A DNA stretch of 64,000 nucleotides from Amphirosellinia nigrospora. Its lineage: Eukaryota > Ascomycota > Sordariomycetes > Xylariales > Xylariaceae. This document shows, piece by piece, positions 48,761 through 60,700 of this stretch. The first letter of the stretch is position 1, and each line of letters opens with the position of its first letter. The DNA lies in assembly GCA_004123355.1 (NCBI GenBank), contig SCHM01000002.1:9707569-9771568 (forward strand), read 5' to 3'. The translations under genes and the position numbers were made by a program. The notes under the pieces were generated by a model. The model searched no databases. It was not told the DNA's origin and saw only the letters and a list, made by a program, of their open reading frames with translations.

Positions 48761-50258
48761 ATGTTTTGGAAAGCGATAGAGGCTATAGCCATCGCCGTCT
48801 TGGCTACCTTTGCGGCTGCGAAGCCAGACGCGAGATCGGACAAAGTTCTTATCTCACGACCGAACATCGAGCCATTTCCACACACTACTGGCCGACTCAA
48901 ACCCTACTCACCGCTCCGGGAGAAGTCATGTTCTGTGACAGCACTCGGTAGCGACGGAGATGACGCACCTCAGATTCTTGACGCTTTCCATGATTGCAAC
49001 AACGGTGGCACGGTTGTCCTAGATGGGGACTACACAATCGCTACTGCACTCGACTTGACCTTTTTGGACAGTGTCGATGTTGCACTCTCAGGCTCGATCA
49101 CATTCAAGGCTGATATCGACTATTGGGTTGCCAATTCATTTAAGTACGCTTTCCAATCCTCGACAGCGTTCTGGAAGTTCGGCGGAAGGGATGTCAACAT
49201 TATGGCGGGGTGTAGGTGTCATTGATGGCAACGGACAGCCATGGTGGATGGATTTGCGTCGAACTCTTCTCTATTGCGACCCATTTCTCTAGTGCTAGAT
49301 GGTCTACAATCCGGATCTGTGACAGGTATACGCATGGTCAACCCACCTAATGTGAGTCCAATGCCGACAACATGGGATCTCCAGCTAATAAAGTGATAGT
49401 GTTCAACCTCATTGCGAATAGCTCAGATATTCTCATCAGCGACATGGTGCTCACAGCTAAATCATCAAACTCAAACCCGGTGAAGAACTCTGATGGCTGG
49501 GACACGTACCGCTCAGATCACGTCGTTATTCAAAACTCGGTGATCGACAACACGGACGACTGTGTCTCGTTTAAGCCGAACAGCACAAACATTGTCGTGC
49601 AGGGCTTGAAGTGCAATGGGTCTCACGGTATCTCTGTCGGATCCCTAGGCCAGTACGTTGAGCAATACGACATTGTCGAGAATGTTTACATCTACAATAA
49701 TACGATGTCAAATGCTGGCACCGCAGCTAGGATAAAGGTCTGGCCTGGTGTTCATTCCGAACTCGAGCCGATCCTATCTGGCGGCGGTGGCTCCGGATAC
49801 GTGAGGAACGTCACATATGAGAGCTACGAGAGTATCAACAACGACGTAAGAAGTTCTCTGAGTCATTATCATGTCCTCTAATGCTTTATATGGCAATGAC
49901 TAACTCCTACTGTATTAGTGGGCGATCGAGGTCGATCAGTGTTACGGCCAGTCGAATAAAACGCTCTGCGAGTTGTATCCCTCTAATATGACCATCTCGG
50001 ATATCCATTTTATCGACATGTGGGGGACGACGTCATCCAAATATGATCCTAAGGTTGGCACGTTAGTTTGCTCATCCACTGTAGTAAGATCCATTCACCA
50101 ATCGCTCACGATATGACTCGAGCTGACATAGCCTGTAGCAATGTTATGATATCTATGCGAAAAATGTCTCTATTATATCTCCGAAGGGCAATTCTCAGTG
50201 GGTATGCTCCAACTTCGACACCTCGGGTCTAGAGGGGTTCGATTGCATCTCAGGATAA
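48761..50258 (+). CDS. exo-polygalacturonase-like glycoside hydrolase family 28 (frameshifted)
   Basis: Exons 48761-49351, 49400-49845, 49919-50083 and 50139-50258 predict 441 aa. A signal peptide ([20 protein letters not shown]) is followed by the GH28 beta-helix. Catalytic motifs are complete: NTDD (249-252), SHG (273-275) and RIK (309-311). The [16 protein letters not shown] segment and length resemble fungal exo-acting enzymes more than endo-polygalacturonases. It would cut de-esterified pectin, partnering the adjacent pectinesterase. Four bases are missing in the raw sequence: at TT 49200-49201, G run 49207-49210, GG 49246-49247 and after T49400 at the acceptor. With them the first exon reads through [12 protein letters not shown] and all intron phases fit; without them the first frame ends at 49225. 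All four are homopolymer-type losses, so an assembly artefact is likelier than a dead gene. Confidence 0.86.
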
Positions 50259-50471
50259 TGGCGAGGGCGTAATGGAGAGGGCATGCCCCAGGGAAGGAAG
50301 TATGACAGGACGATATATGTAGAAAAATAAACAGTTATCCCTAGTACTCATCATGGCCACTAATATGTTCAGCCAAGTTGTCAGTGCTTTAAAATCCCGA
50401 GAAGTGACCTTGTTATATGCAAGTATTCAAAAAAGATATTCATAGGCAAATCAGCAAAAATTGAAAAAGAA

Positions 50472-50542
50472 TGCATCAGCCGTGAATCGAACACGGGGCC
50501 CATCGATGGCAACGATGGATTTTACCACTAAACCACTGATGC
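50472..50542 (-). tRNA. tRNA-Gly (anticodon GCC)
   Basis: A 71-base cloverleaf on the minus strand with no intron. The acceptor stem GCATCAG pairs with CTGATGC, discriminator A. The D arm contains TGGTTTAGTGGTAAAA, the anticodon arm is CATCG-TTGCCAT-CGATG with GCC, and the T arm has CCGTG-TTCGATT-CACGG. Box A and box B are intact. A run of T on the minus strand follows within 15 bases (complement of TTGAAAAAGA). Confidence 0.96.
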
Positions 50543-50952
50543 TCACTAGTTCATAATTAGGAGTTCGAATTGGGGCACTATGAAGATTGCATCGACCCCG
50601 CAGTTTCGCGGGTAAACCTCATCTTTCTCAGTCTTCTGGTTTTATAATTTGTATAGCATCATGCGTAGCTCTAAAAATTAGGAAACATGGGTCTTAAGTA
50701 GTAACTGAACTCTTAACATTGACGAATGTGGCAATACTGAGGGCGAAAGATTGGTTTCACAAGATCATCGCTCGCCGGGGTCCTCAGAAACATAAGGACC
50801 TTAGACCCATCAAATTTGTTATTATCACACTGCGAAAAAAAAGATAGTCATGTTTGTGAAGTGTATAGATAGAAAGGGTAATGATATAACTACATATAAT
50901 CTATAGCTATTGTTATCGACCGCTGGATAGATTAGGTACCTCTACTGTCTTT

Positions 50953-52033
50953 TTACGCTGTGTCAAGTAAGATAACCTCGGCCTCAACTTCACCCACGCT
51001 CTCAACTGAAATTTTATCACCCCCATGCACATCATCTATGAATGCGCCATCGCCCTCAGAGTACACTTCCTCCCGTCCATCCAAGCGAATCTTTGCTTTT
51101 CCACCCTTAGTCATAGGAAGATGAATGTACACCTTCCTCTTGGGATTCTCAGTAGCATTTGCGCCGACTACCCATTCAAACGTTGTCTGAGGGCAATAAT
51201 ACCAGCACTCATGACAAAGTCGGCATGGATGGGTATTGTGCCATCAATCGTGGGCTCTGCGGCCTGCTCTTGCTGGTGTGTAGCGTCAGGGCCAGCTTTC
51301 AGGGGGCTCAGGATGGGACGAAGCCCTGTCTCTTCTGTTCTTCATCAAAGTGACGTGTGTGATATCGTGGAGTAAGACCGCGCTTCCATGGAAGGGCCCA
51401 GATCTGAAGGAAATGAACGGTGTCCTTGTTGTGCTCGTTGTACTCTGAGTGAGCGATACCTGTCCCACCCGTGGTAAATTGAACATCGCCGCGATGCATA
51501 CGATAGAATTTATCGGATTGAGCGCCCTCGGCGCCCTTTTTGAGCATGCTATCCCGGTGTGTTAATTCGCCCGAAAGGATGTAACTGAATATCTCAAAAT
51601 CCCGGTGGGGATGAGTAGGAAACCCTGAGTTGGGCTTTACGCGATCCTCATTCAGCACTCGTAGTGATCCAAAGTGCGTTAAGTTGGGATTAAACCAGTC
51701 GGCGAAGGAAAAACTGTGGTAAGTATTTAACCACCCATGATCAGAATGCCCGCGAGTTGCTGAGCGGTGAGGTGTGATCTTAGCGTGCGAAAGTGCTTTT
51801 GACATTGCGCTCTTGATGCCGTTCATATGTTGAAGTGAGTTCACGGGAGACGGAGCAGTAAGATCTGTGAGATATGTTGTTGGCGGTAGCTTTGTGTTTT
51901 GAGATGTGATGATAGCGGGTTGATATTCTTTTAGGAGTATCTCCTGAAAAAGGCTCTTGATCGTTTGTGAGTTGTAGACGATGATGGAAAATAAAGCAAT
52001 CAAGATCGATAAGACGAGAGTGAAGCGCTTCAT
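50953..52033 (-). CDS. pirin-like (YhhW-type) bicupin with N-terminal membrane anchor, frameshifted
   Basis: A single-exon gene of 360 aa after adding two bases. Residues 1-20 (MKRFTLVLSILIALFSIIVY) form a signal anchor or signal peptide, followed by a ~65-residue linker unusual for pirins. The bicupin then starts (GHSDHGWLNTYHSFSF) with the metal ligands His141 and His143 (HPHRDFE), His195 and Glu197 (GTGIAHSEYN). The order of blocks (TPRYHTRHFDE, then a second barrel ending VEAEVILLD) matches bacterial YhhW-type pirins, some of which have quercetin dioxygenase activity; nuclear pirin roles are less likely given the anchor. Missing bases lie at G runs 51315-51317 and 51191-51193 (C runs in sense). 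Uncorrected, the frame stops at 51308 and loses most of the second barrel. Function as an oxygenase or redox sensor is inferred from the family only. Confidence 0.83.
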
Positions 52034-55000
52034 ATATAACTCTGATGGTGCACTTCTAGAAAGTGCGAAATTGACTAAGCGCTGTTATGACTTACGGTCC
52101 TGTGTTGTTCCTAAGCAAGCAATATGATAGCTCAAGCCTTTCAGCTTTTCTAGGAACGAGCTTGAGTAACGCCTACTTGTTCCTTCACTCGTAATTATGA
52201 AGTTCCAGAGCCCAACACAAGCTTCAAATAATGTAAGTAAGCATTACATACTGGTGGATCATGCTGAATGATGCTGAGTGATCCCCGCTAGCTTGCCACG
52301 ATGGCCCTAAATAGGCCTAGCTCAATCGAATTAACCCACATGGCCGGAAGCCAATCACAAAGGTCCTTAATCAGCTCCCACCACGAAAATTTATCAGCCA
52401 TGGTTCCCCGTCTCCTCTTCGTTGACTTTGTCTATCATGATCAAATCCAACACCACCTCCCAGTATTACTTAAACAACCATGTTTGCGTTTTAGTGTGGG
52501 CTTAGTGTAAGTAAATGCATGAAGTGAACACTCGATCCGGACTCCTTATGGTAAGTTGACCATGTTCTTGTTTCTCTATTCACCCAGCACTTTGTAGCGG
52601 TCGGTTGGCTTGATCATGGCCACACCCACTGTTGTATGATGAATATCTATTTTTTCAAATGTTCGACTTCTGATCATCAATGAGGATAAATTCACTCTGA
52701 TAACAACAACATCATCTTTGTCTCTTTCCATCATGGCTTGTCAAAAGCTATCGCTGACATTAATTTTAGAACTTGTATTCCCCCACGCCACGATGTCACT
52801 CAAGAAAACCTGGTTCACCTATCGCTCTCTAGAGATATTCCAGACAGCCATAGTCCGTAGACTAGCACACAATGTAATCTCCCTCCAAGGCTTCGACTAT
52901 TAATATTACTTGGAAGTAATATCATTGAGACACATACCTAGCATCTAGTACATATGTCACGGGTACTGATGATGTACGAGCATAGCTCCAAAGTCACCAA
53001 ATTTATAAAAGAAGATTATAGGTTTAACACTGCCATCTTTTCTCTCATTTTGAATTTAATCCGAGAACCTTACCTTGGCTTTTATACAGGTTCGGAGTCT
53101 AGGGTGAAGAACCGTTTGTGTAGAATCTCTTGTGTAAAAGTAGTTGTTCATCCTGTGTTATCCGGCTGGCGTGGATAACGAGTCCATATTGGTTCTTCCA
53201 ACATTGGAAAACTTATGCCAGTACCTGCCTAGACTAACACAAGGCCTGGTCATTTCCTGTCAATCCGACAGCAGCCTAATCAGACGAATAGCCATCTTCA
53301 ACTGTCCCGCGGCTTTATCACTTGATAAATTCCCAGAGCGCATCGTCGGAGCCCGAAACATCACATAAATGGACTTCTAGGTTCGGTTCCCATTGCGAAA
53401 AGGGTTGCCTACCTTATTATTACGTATATATACTGCCACAGGGCATCTCCTGATCTCACGATACCTTGTCTAGCACACCAAAACACTCACCTTCCCAAGC
53501 CTCATATAGACTCCGTGGGACTTACGACCCCAGGAACAAAGGACCTAGATGTGTATAGCCAGGGGCTAGCCCCCAGAGACTCCTAGCGCAACAACAGATA
53601 TCAATATACACCCCATACCCTGATAGTGAGGTTGTGACATATACCGACCATCTAATTATAGTCACAGTAGAATCCTATCTCATTTAGTATAGTAGCAATC
53701 GCACTCTTATCTGTGTATTTTCCTTGGCTTATCATCACTACGAATATATCTGTTGTGGCGCCCGATTGATCAGTAGGACTGTCTCAACAAAATTGAGTTG
53801 AGTACTATCTTCTTGACTAGACTCAAGGGACTGTTAGTGATGTCCTGTAAGTGTCGTAAGATCTAAAGATAACATAGGTTAGTTAGGTGTTTTTGAGCGG
53901 CTAACCGGCATAGTGTGGGTATAATATAATAGTTGTAAATTGGTATAATCGACTCTCTTGAGCGCTACAAGTAGCTTGGGTACTAAAATAGCAATGGTAT
54001 CAATCATCATACTTTAAGCGAGTGCGCCTCTATGTCAATATTCCACGGTCTAGAGCTAAGTGCTATAAGGCACCCACACAATAGCGGTCTTGTACTTAGA
54101 TCGTTTAATACAAGAGACAGCTAAAATAACTTCCTAAGCAACTGAGATGTTTGAGATGTTTAAAGACAAGCGGGAGTGAAAGGGTTGTGTGTGTAATTTT
54201 ACTCGGCACGTAGCTACTACGTGCGTGAGTACGAAGGTTTGTTGTAGGGACAGGAACATTAGTTAATGTGTTATCTGCGTACATATGGAGTTTCTTCCCT
54301 ACACCGGTTATTGGGGCACCTGCCTTCCTTGACAGTATGAATCTCCCAGGTATATAAGCTCATTTGTTCATGTCTTTCTCACAAACCGTTATTTCTATTC
54401 ATCCTTATAAGTTAATGCGTCACTCTCACAGCCTTTAAAGCTTACCTTCCCCTCCTCTTTATTTTGTTGTCGGGTGGGGAAAGACAGTGAAGAGACGCTT
54501 GAAAAAGTTCGGTTCCTCAACTTTAACAGGACTCTTGTTCCTAGCACAGTCCTTTTCTGAGCCTGGGAGACTTCTACTTCTAGGACTCCCTAATGAACCT
54601 ATTCGTTCTCAGTTTAAACTGCAGGCTGAGCCCCCTGTGTATGGCCGCCATCTAATCAACATAGAACGCAATTTCAGCTACACATCTGATTACAGCAGTA
54701 ATTGGCTTTTTCTCTTCTTACGATCCTGCCCCGTTTCATCTCCCTGCATCAGCTCTATATCAAATTTATCGATTTTTGTCTATATTTTCAACGTGGGGAT
54801 TGAATTCTAGGAAATATCTCCTATCTTGATGCTGCTGAGGAAGTTACGACCACCCACGTTAGGAAGAAGCGTGCTTGCTTCCTACCTTCATCTTTCGTTC
54901 ATTCATTCACTCTTGCCTAGGAAGTTGCATGACAATTCATCTACCTCTAGTCTCTTCAGCAAGGACATATCAACAACAGGCCGCACGAGGTTGTCAATCG

Positions 55001-55113
55001 GATAGGGGTCAGTTGTGACCTCATAACTATATTGCAGCTAAGAAATCGCCGACCAGCCTAGGTTCGTTAATTAAAGCCGTCATCACTACAATTCTACCGG
55101 ATTGTTAGTCAGA
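52034..55113. other. gene-poor intergenic region
   Basis: About 3 kb with no supported gene. Several open frames of 60-107 codons (such as 54487-54810, plus) lack an ATG at the right place or any motif. AT content appears higher than in neighbouring coding DNA, especially 52900-54400. I see no transposon proteins or terminal repeats. Confidence 0.55.
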
Positions 55114-56719
55114 ATGGCGAGACGAAGCGCCAGAATCAAGAGCAATGCGGTGCCTGTCAAAGGTACATGGGATATTCTCCCACACGGCATGGGCGTTCTA
55201 CCTACCCTCCTCAGTCAAGCGACAAAGATAATTCCAAACGAACGACTCTTGAACCTCCATATTGCCGAGAATGATGGAGATGCCAATCAATCCGAGATCG
55301 AGAAACCCAAGAGCGAGACACCCGAACCTCTGCCACGAGCTACCATCCCTACCACCAAGACGTCATTGAGCGCTGAACCTAGCAGCAAGTCAAAGATTCC
55401 AAGCCAAGTTCCCTTAGATGCCACTATACTTCAACACCCCAGCGAAGCGGCTCAGACGATTCAGGAAGAGACCGGAAATCTGGAGCAAGTAGTCACGCTG
55501 AGGCGATCAAAGCGACTCCGCTCACAAGTGAAATATTATGAGCATGACACCACACAACAACAGACGCCACCAAAGAAAGCTAGGCGGACAAGTGATCGGA
55601 CGGAAGTTGAATATGTTTCTGTGGCCGTTAAAGCCTCATCGACGAAACCCAAACGGGTTCCTCGGAAGACGAAGGATAATCCATATGGGTTAACTCCAGG
55701 AAGCAGTCCCTTCCCCGACTGGCAGGCGCCCAGTCCGATGCAATGTGAAGAAGTGTATAGAATTCTTGCAGACGCTCACGGCGAGGTGAAGCAACCAGCG
55801 ACAATCCCGGCCCCATCATTGGAAGTCGCAGGTTGTGGAGAGGTGCCCTTTGTCTTGGAGGCTCTCCTGAGGACTCTTCTCAGTGGCGCCGTGACTTTTG
55901 ACGGCGCGGACTCCATGGTGAAAGCCATAATTGCAAAATACGGCGTCATTGAAGACGACCTTGCCAAAGGCTCTATCGATTGGAACAAGGTCCGGCTGTC
56001 TACTACTGAGGAGCTAGAAGAGGCCATCCAAAAAGGTGGATTAGCGAACAGAAAGGCGAAATCTATCAAAGGCACTCTCGATATGGTACACCAAGACAAC
56101 ATCGATCGCCGCGAAGCATATCTAGCAGAGAGAGAGTGGTGTACCCGCTACCATCTATGGCGCATCCGAGAAGACTGAAGGTCAGAAGGATCTAGAGATT
56201 TTAAAGACTGAACGGAACATTCTCTCACTCGACCATCTACATGGGCTATCCACCGACGAAGCAATGCGGCAGTTCATAAAGTTCCCTGGGATCGGCGTCA
56301 AAACAGCCGCCTGCGTTATCCTCTTCTGCCTCCAGCGACCATGCTTTGCCGTTGACACGCATGTCCATAGGTTCTCGAGATGGCTTGGTTGGACTCCTCC
56401 TAAAGCTGATGAAAACGACACATTTGGCCATTTAGAAGTTCGTTGTCCCAACCACCTCAAGTACGGACTGCATCAATTGTTCATCCACCACGGAAAGCAT
56501 TGCAGCCGATGCAAGATGTCTACAGTGGAGGGGACCAAGGATTGGGAAGCTGTGGTTTGCCCACTCGAGCACCTCCTCGTGCGTGCAAAGAAGATGACGA
56601 AGGTCCAAAAGAAGACCAAAGCCAAAGGCGCGGATGTCATCTCTCAGAACGACGAGTCAGAGTCAGAGCTATCGGAGGTTGACGAGGCACTATTCGATGA
56701 CGAGGAGTTCAACATTTAG
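55114..56719 (+). CDS. HhH-GPD base-excision DNA glycosylase/lyase (endonuclease III-like)
   Basis: Apparently one exon, 535 aa after correcting one indel, starting at ATG 55114 (MARRSARIKSN). The first ~200 residues are basic and disordered with likely nuclear localisation sequences (RRSKRLRSQ; PPKKARRTSD). The glycosylase domain occupies about 230-480: EALLRTLLSGAVTFD, a RKAKSIKGTLD segment, LSLDHLHGLSTDEAM, the helix-hairpin-helix FPGIGVKTAACV (391-402) with Lys397 and VDTHVHR with Asp415. Lys and Asp are 18 apart, as in endonuclease III, suggesting a bifunctional glycosylase/AP lyase. The C-terminus has only HCSRCK...CP rather than the four-cysteine iron-sulfur loop. The frame shifts inside an (AG)n repeat at 56127-56136, where a two-base deletion (or one-base insertion) explains the jump; restored, it reads ERESGVPATIYGASEKTEG. 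Substrate lesion not predictable. Confidence 0.85.
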
Positions 56720-57701
56720 GACGCATTGTGATGACACCTACCTAGGAGTGTAATGAATACCTGGCGAATGCCTTGCTTTGAGTCTACATATCCGGTCTAG
56801 CTGGAGCAGGAGAGTGGAATACGCGCCTTCATATCAAGCTTCTCATATGGCTGTACGTATTTATCTAGCTATATGATACGGATAAGTTACCACAAATCCA
56901 GGCACCTAATTGATGGAACAAGTGGTTATGATACTTCCAAGTTACTTTAGGTATCTATGTAGCTCTGCTTAGGTACTAGGTAAGTAATTACCTAATACAC
57001 ATGCCCACTAGGCATCTAGTGTAGCGCAGTTGGCATCGCTAGCCCGGCAGCTGCACGCACTTTACAGACCCTGCCAAGGGAAACACGTCCTTGGTCCGCG
57101 ACGTCGCCTTCGGGTTCTGTGATCCTCAGCACCTCAACTTCTATTGCTTGTAGAGGTTATCACACCTATCTGAGTGGCAATCTGCAGATCCATATAAGTA
57201 TTGCGTGTAGAGATAACATGCGCTCTACTTCATGCCTTTACTCAGCTAATTCTTTTCAAACCTTTTCCCGTAAGTTTGTTGCCCGGCTCGTAGAGAATTT
57301 AGGTTAGAGACCTTACCACACAGACCCTTTGCTGTCACAGTCCAGACTTCAGTTTTGACATTCTCGGTCTTCCCTCTCTCCGGAATGTGGAGCTAACCTC
57401 TCGCCATCTTAGGTTCCTACATTGGATCTAATTCTATCTAGCTCTGTCTGCCTTCTTTACTATAACCCCCAGCCTAAAACTTCCATTGGGGCAACCTAGA
57501 TCAATCCACAACTTCTGCCTTCATCCATTGTTCCGCCCTCCGCCCTCCACCCTCCACCCTCGGCCGGCTGCCTTGCTATCCGATCGAACACATCAGCGCC
57601 GCAACTACTATCGAGGGCCAGTTGGCCATCAAGCTTGGTTGCATCCAACCATTGCGAAATCCTCGCTCGCCGATCGACCGACATGCCCACATGGAGTCAT
57701 C
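56720..57701. other. intergenic region and SEN1 leader
   Basis: Between the same-strand glycosylase and helicase genes. The last ~200 bases are C-rich and include the four-heptad repeat at 57533-57560. A CCTACCTAGG motif lies at 56737-56746. No gene. Confidence 0.6.
57533..57560 (+). repeat. CCGCCCT/CCACCCT heptad x4; G-quadruplex motif on the minus strand
   Basis: Four tandem heptads (two CCGCCCT, two CCACCCT). On the minus strand they give four GGG tracts separated by exactly four bases each, the canonical G3N4G3N4G3N4G3 quadruplex pattern, 142 bases before the helicase start codon. Confidence 0.75.
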
Positions 57702-60700
57702 ATGACTGCTGTACACAACGTGCTAGATGTAGGCTTCGCGAAGCTGCGAGAGATCCCCCCAACCTCCACCTTTTCTGTCCTAGGGTTTCGGTAGACGATG
57801 ACGAGATATACGAGGATCCCGATGCAGTTTCCGGCATCACCCTGCCGAGAAGCAGCAGAGGATTGAAGACGGCCAGATAAGATTGGATTTGATGTACAAC
57901 TGCTCTTTAATTTTGGGGTTGTCTAGAGAGGCTGCAGGTCCTCACCGTCACGATTTCGACTCGCGATGCGACGCCTTTCTTACGACGTGCGCGAGCTGTG
58001 TGCGCAACTGGCACAAGGGGCGCGCAGGGTTTCTCAAAGACATCACTCCGTGAGTTCCAGCAACCATGACGCGCAGATTGGACATTGTATTAACCTCATG
58101 TCCAGCATATACGAGGACTCTGTAATAGATGAGATGAGAGACCGTCTAAACCAATTTGATTTTGACCGGATCACCCAAGGTCTCGCGGCTGCTAAAGAAT
58201 TCATCATTGCACGCGACAACATTGTCACCCAGAGCACCTTCATCAAGGAAGGCCAAGCTGACCTCTTAGTATCCATCTATGAGTCATTGTGCTGCATAGC
58301 ATATTTGAGCACCCCGGACAATCGTAAGCACTTCAACTTCGTCTTCAAGACGATCCAAGAGCGGAAACCATTGAAACTGCACGAGGTTCTCCCCACGACA
58401 ACCATATTCCTCTTCGACGAGGACCAGACTCGTAGGGACTTCGCGATCCAAACTTTTGAACGAAGGCCGATAGTTACAAAGTCTGATTTCGATTGGGCTA
58501 TAAACGACAGCCTCTCCGACGCTATTCTAAAGGCCAACAGCAAAAGCACCGATGACATTACTCTACAACGCATCTGGCAGGGATTCCTATACATTCTCGA
58601 TGTCCTGGAAGATAACATCGTCATGGAATGTTTGCGAGGTATGACTGTGCAGCCGAGCATCTATGATTTGATGATATTGCAGATGCCGCAACTCCAATCT
58701 GCCCCCGTTTTGAAGGCTGTACTCAAGGCGTTCTGCGGCCTCATACGTAAGTGTCCGAAAGCCTTCTGGGATGCATATAGCCAATATGCACCGCCTGCCA
58801 TCTTTGAGCAGATCATTAGGAGCCCTGCTTTCCGGCCGCTGCTTTTGCAATCTGGCGAGCTTGATATGACCCCGACGGCCCTGCGGCTATCTCGTGGGTG
58901 AAACCGTTGATAGACTCAATCTCTCCGAATCAGAAGACGGATTTTTGTGACAAGGTAGTTCATCATCTGCTCGGTGATATTGCCAATGACTCAAGCATGT
59001 CGCGCGAAGGTAAATTTGCATGCTATCGCGGGGCTATAGAAGCGCTTTCTTCGTCGCTAGCGGGATTTGTCTCTCCGAAATATCGGCTTCATGCGGGCTC
59101 GTCCACGATTCACACTAACGCGCTACTGAACCTCAGCCTAAAGTACAAGGATCTTATTATTCAACTCGCAGAGCTCCCAGCTTCTGATCCACAGCAGGCG
59201 TCCCTGTCGAAGGCGGCGTTGGCGGTTATTGAATCTGCTTTGGCGCTCGACTCGCGGATCACAGCTGAGGAGTGTAATGCTCTCCAAGAGAACGAGAGCC
59301 ACGTCCAGCGCGAGGTGAAACGAAACTCCGCTGGTCTATGGGAGGCTTTCCTAGAGATCCTTCAGCCTGGTGCTTATGAGCTTGCCAAAGCAATGCTGCT
59401 AGCTTTGACGCCCTTGATCACTGTGGAAATCTTTCGACCTCCCAAAAATACAAAGTTATCAAATATTAAGATCGATTTCAACAACGAATTCCAAAAAACC
59501 ACCGAGGTTTTCGGACGTGTAGTGGAACGCATGGAAGATTTCAGTCAGACAGTCATAGGGCAACTGTGTCTAGAACCCACGACCATGTACCCCATCGTTG
59601 CAACACTTGTGCATGGCGAGGATCCTATCAACCAGGCAGGAGCATCCTTCATCAAATCGGTCACAGGCGAAGATCGACGTTCAGATGCGGTTCTGAAGCT
59701 GCTCGGAATGCACTTTGTCCCCGCATTGTCGGCATATACCAAGGTTGTGAGTGACATCACGTTAAAAAAGTCACTCTGGTCTTCTCAAAACAATATTCTT
59801 CGCTACTCGAGGGATATTCTTGATGGTCTCTGCAACCCAACCTCTGGCATACTAAGGTCTAGAGTATTGTCAATAGCCGAACAAGATGTGCTGGGTAATT
59901 GGTGGAGTTCCCAGTGGGTGTTTTTAGAAAATGCTTTGTTCCAGACAGATGCTTGGAGCCGGAAGGTGGACATGGAAACTATGAAGAACTTTTGCCGAGA
60001 AGTCATGGAGCATGCTGATGCCTTGCTGGCCCAAGACGGACTCTTGGCCTCGGCATTGAGTACCAAGTCTACTCATACTGCATGTAATGCCAGCGAGGAT
60101 GCCTCGAGTAGAATCGATGAGAGATATCCTTGAACAGCCACGACTTCACTGCATGGGTCTCTGTAAGATGCTTCGGCTCAAGGATTATTATCTCGTTACC
60201 GTTATCGTCGATGTTTGGGTAAGCTCCTTAAGCGTCTCCGTGAATTCGGCATGGAAGTGCCTGCGGCGCCATTGGCGTATATAAAAGATACCTGTATCAA
60301 GACCGAAAATCAGCGCTACAAAACGATGACGAACATGAATGAGAGACAGCGCGCAGAGTTGATTAAAGCCCTCGGCGAAGAGGATATCAAGGATGATCTT
60401 GAAATCCTCTCTATCAGAAAGGTTGAAGGGACCAAAAAGCAGACTAGGCTCGATGCATGGTCCAAGACGAGCAGTGAGACTTCAAGTGGCCCGTCAGCAA
60501 CGAAGCCAGATTTGAAATCGAGCAAGAATGATTTACATGAGTTGTTGAAGGCGTCATCGTCTGAAAAGAACCGATCGGTTCTTGAACAAATGAGAGCTCG
60601 GCAAGCTGTCCCGAAACATCTCCCGAAGCCTCCTCCCGTTGTTTCAATACCATCGATTAGAGAGAAACGGGCTAAAGAGGCCGAAGAAAAGCGAAAACGC

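Noticed and set aside
54487-54810. 107-codon plus-strand frame upstream of the glycosylase
   Set aside because: Starts at GTG, not ATG, and contains no recognisable domain or secretion signal.
57026-57060. Possible tRNA-like sequence near TAGCGCAGTTGGCATCGCTAG
   Set aside because: Resembles a D arm, but there is no anticodon arm, T arm or acceptor stem around it.
58040-58085. A 27-base intron (GTGAGT...GCAG) in the Sen1 gene
   Set aside because: Too short for a fungal spliceosomal intron, and it would delete in-frame sequence; a missing base at 58048-58049 explains the frame change.
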